Assembly (NCBI GenBank): GCA_026984515.1
Contig: JALSRZ010000142.1
Span: 1 to 40,457, forward strand
DNA from: Thiohalobacter sp.
GTDB taxonomy: Bacteria > Pseudomonadota > Gammaproteobacteria > DSM-19610
DNA: 40,457 nucleotides
Direction: 5' to 3'
In this document: positions 28,135 to 37,260 of the stretch, in pieces
How positions within the stretch are numbered: the stretch's first letter is position 1
How the letters are laid out: each line of letters starts with the position of its first letter
Program-made: the position numbers and the translations under genes
The notes under the pieces: model-generated
Databases searched by the model: none
What the model saw: only the letters and a program-made list of their open reading frames with translations
What the model was told of the DNA's origin: nothing

Positions 28135-29444
28135 GCAGCGGCCCCCTTGCCGGCGACGCTGCGGTGGCTGCTGGTGCCGGGCATGCAGTTTTTATGCTGC
28201 ACGTGGTATTCAAATTCGTGGCGAAAGTGCTTGATGAAACTCTGTACCGGCCAGGCTGCGGCATCACCAAAGGCACAGATGGTATGTCCCTCGATCTGGC
28301 CCGCCGCGCTCGCCAGCAGGTCGATGTCCTCCATCGTGCCCTGCCCTTCCTCGATACGCTTGATCACACGGTACATCCAGCCGCAACCCTCGCGACAGGG
28401 TGTGCACTGACCGCAGGACTCCGCGTAATAGAAGCGCGAAATGCGCATCAGTGCTTTCACCATGCAGGTGCTGTCGTCCATCACGATCATCCCGGCGGAA
28501 CCCAGCGCCGAGCCCGCCTTCGACAGCGAGTCATAGTCCAGGTCCGTATCCATGATCTGCTCGGCCGTCATCACCGGCATGGAACAGCCACCGGGTATCA
28601 CTGCCTTGAGCGTGTGACCGCTGCGTACACCGCCCGCCAGTTCCAGCAGGTCTTTGAACGGCGCGCCCAGCGGGATCTCGTAGTTACCCGGTTTGTTGAC
28701 GTGGCCGGAAACACACCAGATCTTTTCACCGCCGTTATTGGGACGCCCCAGGTTCAGGAACCACTCGCCGCCGTTACGCAGTATGGCCGGCACAGACGCC
28801 AGGCTTTCAGTGTTGTTGATGGTGGTCGGCTTGCCGTACAGGCCGAAGTTGGCGGGGAACGGTGGCTTGAAACGCGGCTGGCCTTTTTTACCTTCCAGGG
28901 AATTCAGCAGCGCGGTTTCCTCACCGCAGATATAGGCGCCTGCACCCAGGTGGCTGTGCAGCTCAAAATCGATACCGGAGCCTTTCAGGTTCCGGCCCAG
29001 CAGGCCGGCCTCGCGGGCTTCCTTCAGCGCCTGTTCGAAACGTTCGTATGGCTCGTGGTGAAACTCGCCGCGCATGTAGTTGTAGCCAACGGTTGCGCCC
29101 ATCGCGTAACCGGCAATGGCCATGCCCTCGATCAACGCGTGCGGGTTGTAACGCAGAATGTCGCGGTCCTTGCAGGTGCCCGGTTCGGATTCGTCCGAAT
29201 TGCAGACAATGTACTTCTGGCCCGGCGCCGTGCGCGGCATGAAACTCCACTTCAGGCCGGTGGGGAAACCCGCACCGCCACGACCGCGCAGGCCGGAGCT
29301 CTTGACGATCTCGATAATCTCTTCCTGCGGTGTTTTTTCCGCCAGGATCTTCTTCCAGGCATCATAACCACCGATGCCGAGATAGTTCTCCAGCGTCCAC
29401 GGCTGGTCGAATTTCAGTGTGGTAAAACAGACCTGGTTGGTCAT
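28131..29444 (-). CDS. nuoF: NADH-quinone oxidoreductase subunit F
   Basis: This 437-aa subunit contains the FMN and NADH site and cluster N3. Visible motifs are [13 protein letters not shown] (NADH/FMN binding), [33 protein letters not shown], and the N3 ligands [12 protein letters not shown] plus a later Cys in ICAFGDAA. Its length is typical. It starts 3 bp after nuoE and overlaps nuoG by 4 bp, so the three peripheral subunits E, F and G are tightly coupled. Confidence 0.97.
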   Translation of the reverse strand: MTNQVCFTTLKFDQPWTLENYLGIGGYDAWKKILAEKTPQEEIIEIVKSSGLRGRGGAGFPTGLKWSFMPRTAPGQKYIVCNSDESEPGTCKDRDILRYNPHALIEGMAIAGYAMGATVGYNYMRGEFHHEPYERFEQALKEAREAGLLGRNLKGSGIDFELHSHLGAGAYICGEETALLNSLEGKKGQPRFKPPFPANFGLYGKPTTINNTESLASVPAILRNGGEWFLNLGRPNNGGEKIWCVSGHVNKPGNYEIPLGAPFKDLLELAGGVRSGHTLKAVIPGGCSMPVMTAEQIMDTDLDYDSLSKAGSALGSAGMIVMDDSTCMVKALMRISRFYYAESCGQCTPCREGCGWMYRVIKRIEEGQGTMEDIDLLASAAGQIEGHTICAFGDAAAWPVQSFIKHFRHEFEYHVQHKNCMPGTSSHRSVAGKGAAA

Positions 29445-29447
29445 GGT

Positions 29448-29957
29448 CTACTCCAGCCCGTCCAGAATCTGATCCACTTTCTCAAGGGTCAGGTTCTCGT
29501 GATAGTGACCGTTCACGGTCATCATGGGGGCGCCGATACAGGCCGCCAGGCACTCTTCTTCCTTTTTCAGGGTAATGCGCCCGTCGGCGGTGGTCTCTCC
29601 CCATTGAATACCCAGCTTGTTCTCGATGTGGGCAATGATATCGTCCGCACCGCACAGCATGCAGGAAATGTTGTTGCAAACCGCCACGATATTACGGCCC
29701 ACCGGCTCCAGTTCCAGCATGGAATAGAAAGTACCGACCTCGTACACCGATACCGGCGGCATATCCAGGTACTCGGCCACGCTGTCCATCATTTCCCGGG
29801 TCAACCAGCCCTCGCCGTGCTCCTGTGCGGTGAACAGCGCCGTAATCACCGCCGACTGCTTCTGGTCCGGCGGGTATTTCTGCAACCAGGCATCGATCAC
29901 GTCGCGCACGGCCTGCGGCAGTTGTCGGTCTTCGGTTACGGGTGTCGGGGTACTCAT
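29448..29957 (-). CDS. nuoE: NADH-quinone oxidoreductase subunit E
   Basis: This 169-aa thioredoxin-fold subunit binds the off-path [2Fe-2S] cluster N1a. The ligand cysteines are in CNNISC and CLAAC, with the expected spacing between the pairs. Its ATG overlaps the nuoD stop by one base (TGATG), typical of translational coupling. Confidence 0.96.
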   Translation of the reverse strand: MSTPTPVTEDRQLPQAVRDVIDAWLQKYPPDQKQSAVITALFTAQEHGEGWLTREMMDSVAEYLDMPPVSVYEVGTFYSMLELEPVGRNIVAVCNNISCMLCGADDIIAHIENKLGIQWGETTADGRITLKKEEECLAACIGAPMMTVNGHYHENLTLEKVDQILDGLE

Positions 29958-31210
29958 CAGCGGTCAATCTCACCAAATACAATATCCATCGTGCCGATGA
30001 TCGCCACCACATCGGCCAGCATGTGGCCGCGCGCCATTTCGTCCATGGCGGACAGGTGCGCAAAACCCGGCGCGCGGATCTTCACACGGTAGGGCTTGTT
30101 GGCGCCATCCGAAATCAGATACACACCGAACTCGCCCTTGGGGTGTTCCAGCGCGGCGTACACTTCACCTTCCGGAACACAATAGCCCTCGGTAAACAGC
30201 TTGAAGTGATGGATCAGGGCTTCCATATCCTGCTTCATTTCCTCACGTGGCGGCGGTGCCACCTTGTGATCGCCCACCATCACGGGGCCGGGATTCACGC
30301 GCAACCAGTCGATGCACTGTTTAATGATGCGATTGGACTGGCGCATTTCCTCGATGCGCACCAGGTAACGATCATAACTGTCGCCGTTGGTGCCGACGGG
30401 AATATCGAAATCCATGCGGTCGTAGACTTCGTAGGGCTGTTTCTTGCGCAGGTCCCAGGCGATACCCGAGCCGCGCAGCATGGGGCCGGTAAAGCCCAGT
30501 TGCCGGGCGCGTTCCGGTGTAACGATACCAATATCGACAGTACGCTGCTTCCAGATCCGGTTGTCGGTCAGCAGGGTCTCGTACTCGTCGACGCAGGCCG
30601 GGAAGCGCGCCACGAAATCGTCCAGGAAATCCAGCAAGGAACCCTGGCGGTTACGGTTGAGGCGATCGACATCCCCCTGGCTGTGCCAGCGCGACGACTG
30701 GTACTGCGGCATACGGTCCGGCAGGTCGCGGTATACACCGCCCGGCCGGTAATAGGTGGCGTGCAGGCGCGCGCCCGACACGGCCTCGTAGGCATCCATC
30801 AGGTCTTCGCGTTCGCGGAAGGTATACAGGAACGCGGTCATGGCGCCGACGTCGAGTCCGTGCGCCCCCAGCCACAACAGGTGGTTGAGGATACGGGTAA
30901 TCTCGTCGAACATGACGCGAATGTATTGAGCACGCTCCGGCACTTCCACGCCCAGCAGTTTTTCGATGGCCATGACGTAACCATGCTCGTTGCACATCAT
31001 GGACACGTAATCGAGCCGGTCCATGTAACCGATACTCTGGTTATATGGCTTGCTCTCCGCCAGCTTTTCCGTGGCGCGGTGCAGCAGGCCGACGTGCGGA
31101 TCGGCACGCTGCACGGTTTCACCATCCAGTTCCAGCACCATGCGCAGCACACCGTGCGCAGCGGGGTGCTGGGGACCGAAGTTCAGGGTGTAGTTTCTTA
31201 TTTCAGGCAT
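29957..31210 (-). CDS. nuoD: NADH-quinone oxidoreductase subunit D
   Basis: This 417-aa 49-kDa-type subunit is derived from a hydrogenase large subunit and lines the quinone cavity. It begins [20 protein letters not shown], including the quinone-site His in [22 protein letters not shown] and the C-terminal DIVFGEIDR are also typical. It is separate from nuoC rather than fused as in E. coli. A REP-like palindrome lies in the 30 bp between its start and the nuoC stop, so ribosomes reaching it may meet an RNA hairpin. Confidence 0.97.
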   Translation of the reverse strand: MPEIRNYTLNFGPQHPAAHGVLRMVLELDGETVQRADPHVGLLHRATEKLAESKPYNQSIGYMDRLDYVSMMCNEHGYVMAIEKLLGVEVPERAQYIRVMFDEITRILNHLLWLGAHGLDVGAMTAFLYTFREREDLMDAYEAVSGARLHATYYRPGGVYRDLPDRMPQYQSSRWHSQGDVDRLNRNRQGSLLDFLDDFVARFPACVDEYETLLTDNRIWKQRTVDIGIVTPERARQLGFTGPMLRGSGIAWDLRKKQPYEVYDRMDFDIPVGTNGDSYDRYLVRIEEMRQSNRIIKQCIDWLRVNPGPVMVGDHKVAPPPREEMKQDMEALIHHFKLFTEGYCVPEGEVYAALEHPKGEFGVYLISDGANKPYRVKIRAPGFAHLSAMDEMARGHMLADVVAIIGTMDIVFGEIDR

Positions 31211-31217
31211 GGGGATC

Positions 31218-31254
31218 GGGGGACAGATTTCGGACAGATTTCAAATCTGTCCCC
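31218..31254. repeat. REP-like palindrome at the nuoC/nuoD junction
   Basis: GGGGACAGATTT (31219-31230) pairs with AAATCTGTCCCC (31243-31254), and between them a second copy of GGACAGATTT (31232-31241) gives a tandem 11-bp direct repeat and an even tighter palindrome with a 1-nt centre. It encodes the last few residues (RRGQI) and TGA of nuoC and ends 8 bp before the nuoD ATG. GGACAGATTT-type palindromes resemble REP sequences mobilised by IS200-like (RAYT) transposases; that link is recall, not tested here. Confidence 0.65.
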
Positions 31255-31969
31255 TTCTGTCTGATTCATCGGATGTCGTTTCTTCACCGGCCTGCGTGCG
31301 AATCACCTTCGGCACCAGCACGCGCGGTTCAATACTGACCGGCTGGTAGATGACGCGCTTCTGCCCGGGATCATACCGGACTTCCACGTTCCCGCTGAGC
31401 GGGAAATCCTTGCGGAACGGGTGACCGATAAAACCGTAATCGGTCAGCAGGCGCCGCAGGTCCGGGTGCCCTTCGAACAGGATGCCAAACAGGTCGAACG
31501 CTTCGCGTTCGAACCAGTTGGCACTGCTCCAGATATCCAGCACCGAAGGGATCACCGGCAACTGATCGTCGACGGCAAATACCCGGATACGCAGGCGCTG
31601 GTTGTTTTTTATAGACAGCAAGTGATACACCGCCGCAAAGCGCCGGTCTTGTTGCGGCGTCTCTGTCGACAGTTCTTCCTCCAACCCTGGCAGGCGCCCG
31701 GCCGTCCTGGCGTCCACGCCACGGCTGAACCCTGTCCCGGTTGTCTCCTCCGTCGCCCACTCGGTCTCACCCCAGGCGAGGTAATCGACGCCACAGACGT
31801 CGATCAGTTGTTCAAAATGAAAATTCTTTTCGTCGCGCAGCGCCGTACAGGTTGCCGGCAGATCAGCGGGCGCCACTTCGATGGTCACTTCACCCTGTGC
31901 CACCACCGCAGCCTGCAGCGTGTCAGCGAAACGTGCCTGTAACTGCTCAAGAAGTTCCTGCGCCTGCAT
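31241..31969 (-). CDS. nuoC: NADH-quinone oxidoreductase subunit C
   Basis: This 242-aa subunit lies next to NuoD in the peripheral arm. The family core is present: [30 protein letters not shown], the [34 protein letters not shown] signature region and [13 protein letters not shown] charged insertion of about 40 residues sits between VDYLAWG and RFAAVYHL. The last residues and stop come from the adjacent palindromic repeat, so the natural C-terminus was probably replaced by repeat-encoded sequence, apparently without loss of the core. It starts 13 bp after nuoB. Confidence 0.95.
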   Translation of the reverse strand: MQAQELLEQLQARFADTLQAAVVAQGEVTIEVAPADLPATCTALRDEKNFHFEQLIDVCGVDYLAWGETEWATEETTGTGFSRGVDARTAGRLPGLEEELSTETPQQDRRFAAVYHLLSIKNNQRLRIRVFAVDDQLPVIPSVLDIWSSANWFEREAFDLFGILFEGHPDLRRLLTDYGFIGHPFRKDFPLSGNVEVRYDPGQKRVIYQPVSIEPRVLVPKVIRTQAGEETTSDESDRRGQI

Positions 31970-31982
31970 CGATTACCCTTTT

Positions 31983-32459
31983 TTACCGCGCGATGGTGTT
32001 GGTACGGTGAATTTTATTCTGCAACTGCAGAATGCCATACAGCAGGGCTTCCGCGGTCGGCGGGCAACCGGGCACATAAATATCGACGGGAACCACGCGG
32101 TCGCAACCGCGCACCACCGCATAGGAATAATGATAATAACCGCCACCGTTGGCGCAGGATCCCATGGAGATCACCCAGCGCGGCTCCGACATCTGGTCAT
32201 AGACCTTGCGCAGCGCCGGCGCCATCTTGTTACACAGCGTTCCCGCCACGATCATCACGTCGGACTGCCGCGGGCTGGGACGAAACACCACGCCGAAGCG
32301 GTCCAGGTCATAACGGGAAGCACCGGCCTGCATCATCTCGACCGCGCAGCAGGCCAGACCGAAGGTCATCGGCCACATCGAGCCGGTGCGCGCCCAGTTG
32401 ATGAGCTTGTCGGCCGAGGTGGTAATGAAACCTTCTTCGAGAAGACCTTCCACACCCAT
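31983..32459 (-). CDS. nuoB: NADH-quinone oxidoreductase subunit B
   Basis: This 158-aa subunit holds the terminal cluster N2 that reduces quinone. The ligands are the adjacent pair in ACCAVEMM, the Cys in [15 protein letters not shown] and the Cys in VPGCPP. Its length is typical for the short form. It begins 7 bp after the nuoA stop. Confidence 0.97.
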   Translation of the reverse strand: MGVEGLLEEGFITTSADKLINWARTGSMWPMTFGLACCAVEMMQAGASRYDLDRFGVVFRPSPRQSDVMIVAGTLCNKMAPALRKVYDQMSEPRWVISMGSCANGGGYYHYSYAVVRGCDRVVPVDIYVPGCPPTAEALLYGILQLQNKIHRTNTIAR

Positions 32460-32466
32460 CAGGCAG

Positions 32467-32823
32467 CTACTCCCATTCCAGCGCTCCCTTCTTCCACTCG
32501 TAGATAAAGCCGATCACCAGGATGCCCAGGAACATCATCATGGCGATATAACCGAACCAGCCGATGTCATCGAGCACCACAGCCCAGGGAAACAGGAACG
32601 CGATCTCCAGGTCAAAGATAATAAAAAGGATAGCCACCAGGTAGTAACGCACGTCGAAACGCATGCGCGTGTCTTCAAAGGCTTCAAAGCCGCATTCGTA
32701 GGGCGAGCGTTTTTCGCTGTCGGGCTTTTGGGTCCCGAGCATATAGCCCATCAGCGTCATCACCAGCCCTGTGCCCACGCCAATGGCGATGAAGATCAGA
32801 ACCGGTAAATAGTTTTCCAGCAT
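32467..32823 (-). CDS. nuoA: NADH-quinone oxidoreductase subunit A
   Basis: This 118-aa protein with three helices is the first gene of the operon. [20 protein letters not shown] and [16 protein letters not shown], with conserved Asp and Glu, identify it. The ATG at 32823 (MLENYLPVL) fits the family and has GAAGG 5 nt upstream; the frame extends 19 codons further up but without family likeness. A sigma70-like promoter lies 76-105 bp upstream. The usual neighbours secG and tRNA-Leu are not present. Confidence 0.95.
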   Translation of the reverse strand: MLENYLPVLIFIAIGVGTGLVMTLMGYMLGTQKPDSEKRSPYECGFEAFEDTRMRFDVRYYLVAILFIIFDLEIAFLFPWAVVLDDIGWFGYIAMMMFLGILVIGFIYEWKKGALEWE

Positions 32824-32898
32824 GCCAGCCTTCTCCGACGCGCCCGGTCGATGCCGGGTGGTATTTTTATCTGGCCGCACTCATGCGAGCCGCCCCGC

Positions 32899-32928
32899 AG
32901 TCTAGGCCAGTTGGCGGAACAGAGTCAA
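32899..32928 (-). promoter_or_regulatory. Putative sigma70 promoter of the nuo operon
   Basis: On the minus strand TTGACT (32928-32923) is separated by 18 nt from TAGACT (32904-32899), matching 5 of 6 and 4 of 6 consensus bases. Initiation would fall near 32892, giving a leader of about 69 nt before the nuoA ATG. It is the best promoter-like match in the region between nuoA and the divergent sulfotransferase gene. Confidence 0.5.
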
Positions 32929-32989
32929 GCAAGGCCGGTTGTTGATTCCGGCCCAAAATCAAGAGCTTAAGTTATGCTTCTGGGGCCAT

Positions 32990-33031
32990 AAAAAAAGCCC
33001 GTGCAAACAGCAGGATTTTGACGCTTGCACG
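32990..33031 (-). terminator. Possible leftward terminator upstream of nuo
   Basis: On the minus strand a 7-bp stem (CGTGCAA/TTGCACG, loop of about 18 nt) is followed by GGC and seven T residues. It could stop antisense or readthrough transcription arriving from the right before it reaches the nuo promoter. The loop is long and no gene ends here on that strand, so confidence is low. Confidence 0.3.
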
Positions 33032-33121
33032 CCCCGGGGCGCAGACCGGACGACAGCCCGCCACTTGAATTCAGGCAGGTGCGCGCGTAGTCTCCACGCG
33101 GTATTTTTACACGGTCTACCC

Positions 33122-34066
33122 ATGTCCCACCTCCTCCATTCCGGAACCCAGGCCCTGCATTCTTTCCGCAAGATTGTTTCCCGGCGCCTGCTCAGGACCC
33201 TGATGTTCTTCCAGTCCGAAGAACGCAAACTGCTGGCGGAACGCCGGCTGCGCGGTCGCGAACAGTACCGGCGCCTGCAGAAGGCCGACGTCGCGGTGGT
33301 CTCCTTCGGCAAGAGCGGCCGCACCTGGTTGCGCGTCATGCTGTCGCGCCTGTACCAGCAGATGCACGGTCTGCCCGAACGTTCCATGCTCAGTTTTGAC
33401 AATTTTCACCGCATGAACCGCGCCATCCCGCGCATTTTTTTCACTCACGATACCTATATCGGCGATTACACCGGTCAGAAAGAGTCCAAGGCGCCCTTTT
33501 ACGACAAGAAAGTCGTGCTACTGGTACGCGACCCCAGGGATGTAGCCGTATCCCAGTTTTTCCAGTGGAAACACCGCATGAAGGAGCACAAACGCGCCAT
33601 CAACAAGTACCCCAAAGGCGGCGCCGATGTTTCTGTGTTCGATTTCGTCATGGAGTCCGACGCCGGACTGGTGTGGGTCATCGATTTCCTCAATGTGTGG
33701 GCCAGGGAAGCCGGGAAGATCGATCAGTTTTTCCTGCTGCGCTACGAGGACCTGAAGTCGCGTCCGCAGGAGATGCTGAAGAAACTGGCGGAATTCATGG
33801 GCACGCCGGCAACGGAGGAACAAATCCGCGAAGCGGTGGAATTTTCCTCCTACGAAAATATGAAAAAAATGGAAGCGAAAAACACCTTCTGGCTGAGCGG
33901 CGGCCGCCTCGCCCCCGGCGACCGTTCCAACCCCGACAGCTACAAGGTCCGCCGTGCCAAGGTGGGTGGCTACCGGGATTACTTCGACGATCAGCAGGTG
34001 GAACAGATCGAGGAACTGGTGTCCGCAAGGCTGTTGCCTTTTTTCGGCTACACGCGCGCAGAGTAA
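33122..34066 (+). CDS. PAPS-dependent sulfotransferase (first copy)
   Basis: The 314-aa product has the two PAPS-binding signatures of sulfotransferases: SFGKSGRTWLRVMLSRLY (5'-phosphosulfate loop, about 61-78) and VVLLVRDPRDVAVSQFFQ (3'-phosphate site). Residues such as RYEDLKSRPQEMLKKLAEFMG are also typical. It would transfer sulfate from PAPS to a hydroxyl of a glycan, lipid or other acceptor; no signal or membrane segment is evident, so it is cytoplasmic. The ATG at 33122 is chosen because upstream residues of the open frame are not family-like. Its C-terminal YKVRRAKVGGYRDYF recurs almost exactly in the second copy at 36298-37260. The neighbours suggest a surface-glycan target. Confidence 0.88.
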   Translation: MSHLLHSGTQALHSFRKIVSRRLLRTLMFFQSEERKLLAERRLRGREQYRRLQKADVAVVSFGKSGRTWLRVMLSRLYQQMHGLPERSMLSFDNFHRMNRAIPRIFFTHDTYIGDYTGQKESKAPFYDKKVVLLVRDPRDVAVSQFFQWKHRMKEHKRAINKYPKGGADVSVFDFVMESDAGLVWVIDFLNVWAREAGKIDQFFLLRYEDLKSRPQEMLKKLAEFMGTPATEEQIREAVEFSSYENMKKMEAKNTFWLSGGRLAPGDRSNPDSYKVRRAKVGGYRDYFDDQQVEQIEELVSARLLPFFGYTRAE

Positions 34067-34204
34067 TTCGTTCGCAGGCCGGACAAAAGCGCTTGCGCGT
34101 TGAACGCCGCAGGCGGCCCGAAGCGTGGGCGAAGCGCGTGGCGTACTCACCCTTCGGAGCACCTGCAGGAACGGCCGCCTGTTCACAAAAGCCTGCTGCA
34201 ACGA

Positions 34205-35107
34205 TCACGCTGCCAGCGAGGGTGTCCGCTCCAGCACTTCAAAAGCATCGTGCCGGATATGGTTTTTGGCCATTTCCTCGCGCAGCATGTCCTCCGTGAC
34301 GATGCCCTGCTCCAGGCACTCGCGCAACAGGCCAAAAAAGAAACGCTCCTGGTTGGGATCCGGGTGCCGGCCATAGCGGCCGGCAAACCGGTAATCGCCG
34401 AACAGCGCGCGCCGCGCGCGACGTATCCAGTGCTTCGGCGGGAACAGGCGGAAGGTATCCGCCGCACGGTAATCCACCGGCAGCCCGGTTTTCCAGGGCT
34501 GGTGCTTGCGCTTGGTGGTGTGCAGCATCCTGGTCTGCCCGGTCAGGCGGTCGAAGTCATTCCACTCCGGTTCGAAAAAACCGATGGTGTCGGGATCCTC
34601 GTACTTCAGGCATACCCACTTCATGTAGTCACGCTCGAAGCTGAACATGGCATTGAACTGCGCTTCGAACTTCCAGTGGGTGAGCTTCGCGTTATCCAGC
34701 AGCATCACACTGGTGGCCAGGCAGCCGCGCCGGCCCTTGGCGCCTGATTTTGGCCGGCACAGGATCGCCTTGCCCTGCATATCGCGCGACAGCAATTCCC
34801 AGATATCCGCGCGCGCAAACACGTCCGGGTCGATCACCACCGCGCGGCCCTGGTATTCCATCAGCTGCGGCGGCAGGAAACGCATCGGTGTAAACGACTG
34901 CAGGTCATCCTTCACCCACTCGCGCTTGCCACCGTCACGCAGATAGGTATTTCCCTCCTGGGCGCGCAGAAAAGGGAAATCGGCATAATTCATGATGCGG
35001 ACGGCAAACCGGTCGTTGTGCGTGGAATAGCGGCGCAGGGCGTACTCGGCGACCAGTGCGCCGAGATACTGCTTGTCGTTAGCCTGAATGTATACGCAGT
35101 ACTCCAC
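34205..35107 (-). CDS. Glycosyltransferase-like protein (GT8-type fold suspected)
   Basis: The 300-aa product has an N-terminal YCVYIQANDKQYLGALVAEY segment, typical of nucleotide-sugar transferases acting on stored glycans, and a metal-site-like IDPDVFA (replacing DxD) after GRAVV. A later WNDFDRLTG resembles GT8-family acceptor regions, and the tail is Arg-rich. I chose GTG at 35107 because AGGAGG lies 9 nt upstream; the frame continues 20 codons further up but with no family likeness. It is divergent from the acyltransferase gene and converges with the first sulfotransferase. Donor and acceptor are unknown. Confidence 0.7.
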   Translation of the reverse strand: MEYCVYIQANDKQYLGALVAEYALRRYSTHNDRFAVRIMNYADFPFLRAQEGNTYLRDGGKREWVKDDLQSFTPMRFLPPQLMEYQGRAVVIDPDVFARADIWELLSRDMQGKAILCRPKSGAKGRRGCLATSVMLLDNAKLTHWKFEAQFNAMFSFERDYMKWVCLKYEDPDTIGFFEPEWNDFDRLTGQTRMLHTTKRKHQPWKTGLPVDYRAADTFRLFPPKHWIRRARRALFGDYRFAGRYGRHPDPNQERFFFGLLRECLEQGIVTEDMLREEMAKNHIRHDAFEVLERTPSLAA

Positions 35108-35255
35108 TGCCGCTGTCCTCCTGCAAGATCGCCTCATTCTAAACTGCGGGCCGTGTTTTACCAACAAAGCCCGTCACCACGGTCTGGTCAATACCCCTCG
35201 CATGCCGCAAAATGGCGGCCTGCGAAGAACCACGGTTTATAAGGATTTATCCAGC

Positions 35256-36200
35256 TTGGCGAAACTCTTTCTGGGCAGCAAGCACACCGACTGGTCACCC
35301 CGGCTGCTGCGGCTACTGTGGGCACTGGAAGCCGGTGTCATCGGCCTGCTCGGGGCACTGGCGCGCTTGCTTCCCCCGGATGCCGCCTCTGCAACGGGGC
35401 GCGCTATCCTGTCCCGGCTGGGTCCGCGCCTCGACAAGACACGCCATATACGGCGTAACCTGAACATCGCCTTCCCGGGAAACAGTGCCGCGGAGAACGA
35501 CCGACTGGTGCGCGCGATCTGGGGCAACATCGGCTCCATACTCACCGAATACCCCCATCTCGGCCGCATCTGCCGCAAGGGACCGGGGCAGCGGCTGGAC
35601 TGTGTGATCGAGGGCGACCCGGCCGTGTTCCGCGACAGCGGCCGAGCCGCGGTGTTCGTTACGGCCCATCTCGCCAACTGGGAACTCGCCGCGGGCGCCG
35701 TCGTGCAGCAGGGCGTGCCGTTGAGTGTGGTCTACACCCGCCTGCAGAATCCCTGGATGGACCGTCTCCTGTACCGGGCCCGCACAGCCCTCGGATGCGG
35801 GCTGGTGGAACGCGACCAGGCTGCGCGTGAACTGCTGCGCTGCCTGAAAAAAGGCACCTCCGTGGGTCTGCTGGTCGACCAGCGCGTCGACACGGGGGAG
35901 CCGGTGCCCTTTTTTGGCCGGGATATGCTGACCTCGACCACCCCGGCCCTGCTGGCGCTGCGCTTTGATTGTGACCTGATCCCGATCCAGATCCAGCGTC
36001 TGCACGGTGCACGCTACCGGGTAATCTTTCACAAGCCGGTCGTCGCCACGCGTGACGATGCCGGGAACGCCGAAAAAATCCTGGAAATTACAGGGAAGAT
36101 CAACAGGTTGTTTGAATCCTGGATCCGCGAGCGACCACAGGAATGGATGTGCACCAAGCGCCGCTGGCCAAAGGACCGGCAACATCCCGGGAGCAACTGA
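35256..36200 (+). CDS. LpxL/HtrB-like lipid A (lysophospholipid) acyltransferase
   Basis: The product is 314 aa from TTG 35256. An N-terminal hydrophobic helix (RLLWALEAGVIGLLGALARLL) is followed by the RRNLNIAFPG motif and the acyltransferase site HLANWE (HX4E as in LpxL). LLVDQRVDTGEPVPFFGRDM and the C-terminal WMCTKRRWPKDR are diagnostic. These enzymes add acyl chains to lipid A at the inner membrane. TTG 35256 has AAGGA at 9-10 nt; an in-frame ATG at 35202 would add 18 residues but has no ribosome binding site. Placed among glycan-modifying genes, it may act on a special lipid A or lipid-linked glycan rather than be the housekeeping copy. Confidence 0.87.
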   Translation: MAKLFLGSKHTDWSPRLLRLLWALEAGVIGLLGALARLLPPDAASATGRAILSRLGPRLDKTRHIRRNLNIAFPGNSAAENDRLVRAIWGNIGSILTEYPHLGRICRKGPGQRLDCVIEGDPAVFRDSGRAAVFVTAHLANWELAAGAVVQQGVPLSVVYTRLQNPWMDRLLYRARTALGCGLVERDQAARELLRCLKKGTSVGLLVDQRVDTGEPVPFFGRDMLTSTTPALLALRFDCDLIPIQIQRLHGARYRVIFHKPVVATRDDAGNAEKILEITGKINRLFESWIRERPQEWMCTKRRWPKDRQHPGSN

Positions 36201-36236
36201 AGCCCGGCTGCAGGGTAAATCACTGGATGTTCAAAA

Positions 36237-36265
36237 ATGAACTCACCGCCACTTCCCTATATAAT
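36237..36265 (+). promoter_or_regulatory. Putative promoter of the second sulfotransferase gene
   Basis: A perfect TATAAT (36260-36265) stands 33 bp before the GTG start. The -35 region is poor (about TGAACT). It would give a leader of roughly 26 nt, so the second half of the locus could be expressed independently of the acyltransferase gene. Confidence 0.4.
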
Positions 36266-36297
36266 GCGCTGCCGTATACGCCCCCTGGACCCGCCGA

Positions 36298-37260
36298 GTG
36301 TTATTCACCGACAAAGACAACGCCAGAAAAGCCCTGATCATCGGCCCCACGGCCGTGCTGCCACGCCCGCTGCGCGTAGCGCTGCGACGCAAACTGCTCG
36401 GCAACCTGGAAGTCGACATCGCCCGCCGTTCCCGGCTGATCATCGTCGCGCACCCCAAGAGCGGCAACACCTGGCTCAAGGTCATGCTCACACGCCTGTA
36501 CGGCATCCGTCACGGCATCGCGCCGGAAGATTTTGCCCGCTACCCGGCACTCGCCGACCGCAACCCGGAGATCCCGCGCTTCGCTGCCACCAACGGCTGG
36601 TACAGCTATGAACGCGCGGTGGGTGATCTGTTGACACCGGAAGCCCCGGACTCGGAACTCAGGCACAAGCCGGTGGTGCTGCTGGCGCGTAACCCGCTCG
36701 ATATCGCCGTGTCCTGGTATTTTCAGTTCACCAAACGCCAGTCGGCACACAAACAGGAACTGATCAACGCCACCCTGGCACACCCGGTCGACCGCAGCCG
36801 CATCGAGATGTGGGATTTTGTACGCCACAGCGATATCGGCCTGCCGTCACTGATCGATTTCCTGAACTACTGGGTGCACAACCTGGCCGCGCTGGATCAC
36901 ACCCTGCTCACCAGCTACGAAGCCCTGCGCGCCGACCCGGCCGCAGTACTGAAACAGATCACCACACTGATGGGTGACCGGTTCAGCGACGAGGAAATCC
37001 GGCAGGCGGTCGAGTTCGGTTCTTTCGACAACCTGCGCAAACTGGAGAGCGAAGGCTTTTTCCGCTCCGGCGGCCTCACCCTGCGCAACCCGAAGGACCC
37101 GGAAAGCTTCAAGGTGCGCCGCGCCAAGGTCGGCGGTTACCGCGACTACTTCAGCGCCGAACAGGCAGACGAACTGGAAGCCCTGGTGCGCGCCCGCCTG
37201 TCACCCGCGCTCGGTTACCACGACCACCCGGGCGCACAGACCAGCAGTGCCGCCGTCTGA
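36298..37260 (+). CDS. PAPS-dependent sulfotransferase (second copy)
   Basis: The 320-aa product has AHPKSGNTWLKVMLTRLYG as the 5'-phosphosulfate loop and VVLLARNPLDIAVSWYFQF as the 3'-phosphate region; the Arg-Asp-Pro of the first copy is Arg-Asn-Pro here. LLTSYEALRADP and FKVRRAKVGGYRDYF near the C-terminus match the other copy, so the two are paralogues with probably different acceptors. The start is GTG at 36298, without a strong Shine-Dalgarno. Its 3' end overlaps the ELM1-family gene by 14 bp, which points to co-expression. Confidence 0.87.
   Translation: MLFTDKDNARKALIIGPTAVLPRPLRVALRRKLLGNLEVDIARRSRLIIVAHPKSGNTWLKVMLTRLYGIRHGIAPEDFARYPALADRNPEIPRFAATNGWYSYERAVGDLLTPEAPDSELRHKPVVLLARNPLDIAVSWYFQFTKRQSAHKQELINATLAHPVDRSRIEMWDFVRHSDIGLPSLIDFLNYWVHNLAALDHTLLTSYEALRADPAAVLKQITTLMGDRFSDEEIRQAVEFGSFDNLRKLESEGFFRSGGLTLRNPKDPESFKVRRAKVGGYRDYFSAEQADELEALVRARLSPALGYHDHPGAQTSSAAV

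Noticed and set aside
28164-30092. 642-codon open frame antisense to nuoE-nuoF
   Set aside because: It lies opposite clear nuo genes with all their motifs; high GC leaves long shadow frames. The same applies to the 473-codon plus frame over nuoN and the 410-codon plus frame over the decahaem gene.
34111-34180. AGGCGGCC/GGCCGCCT inverted repeat between the convergent sulfotransferase and glycosyltransferase genes
   Set aside because: Only 8 bp with a 54-nt loop and no T-run; expected by chance in GC-rich DNA.
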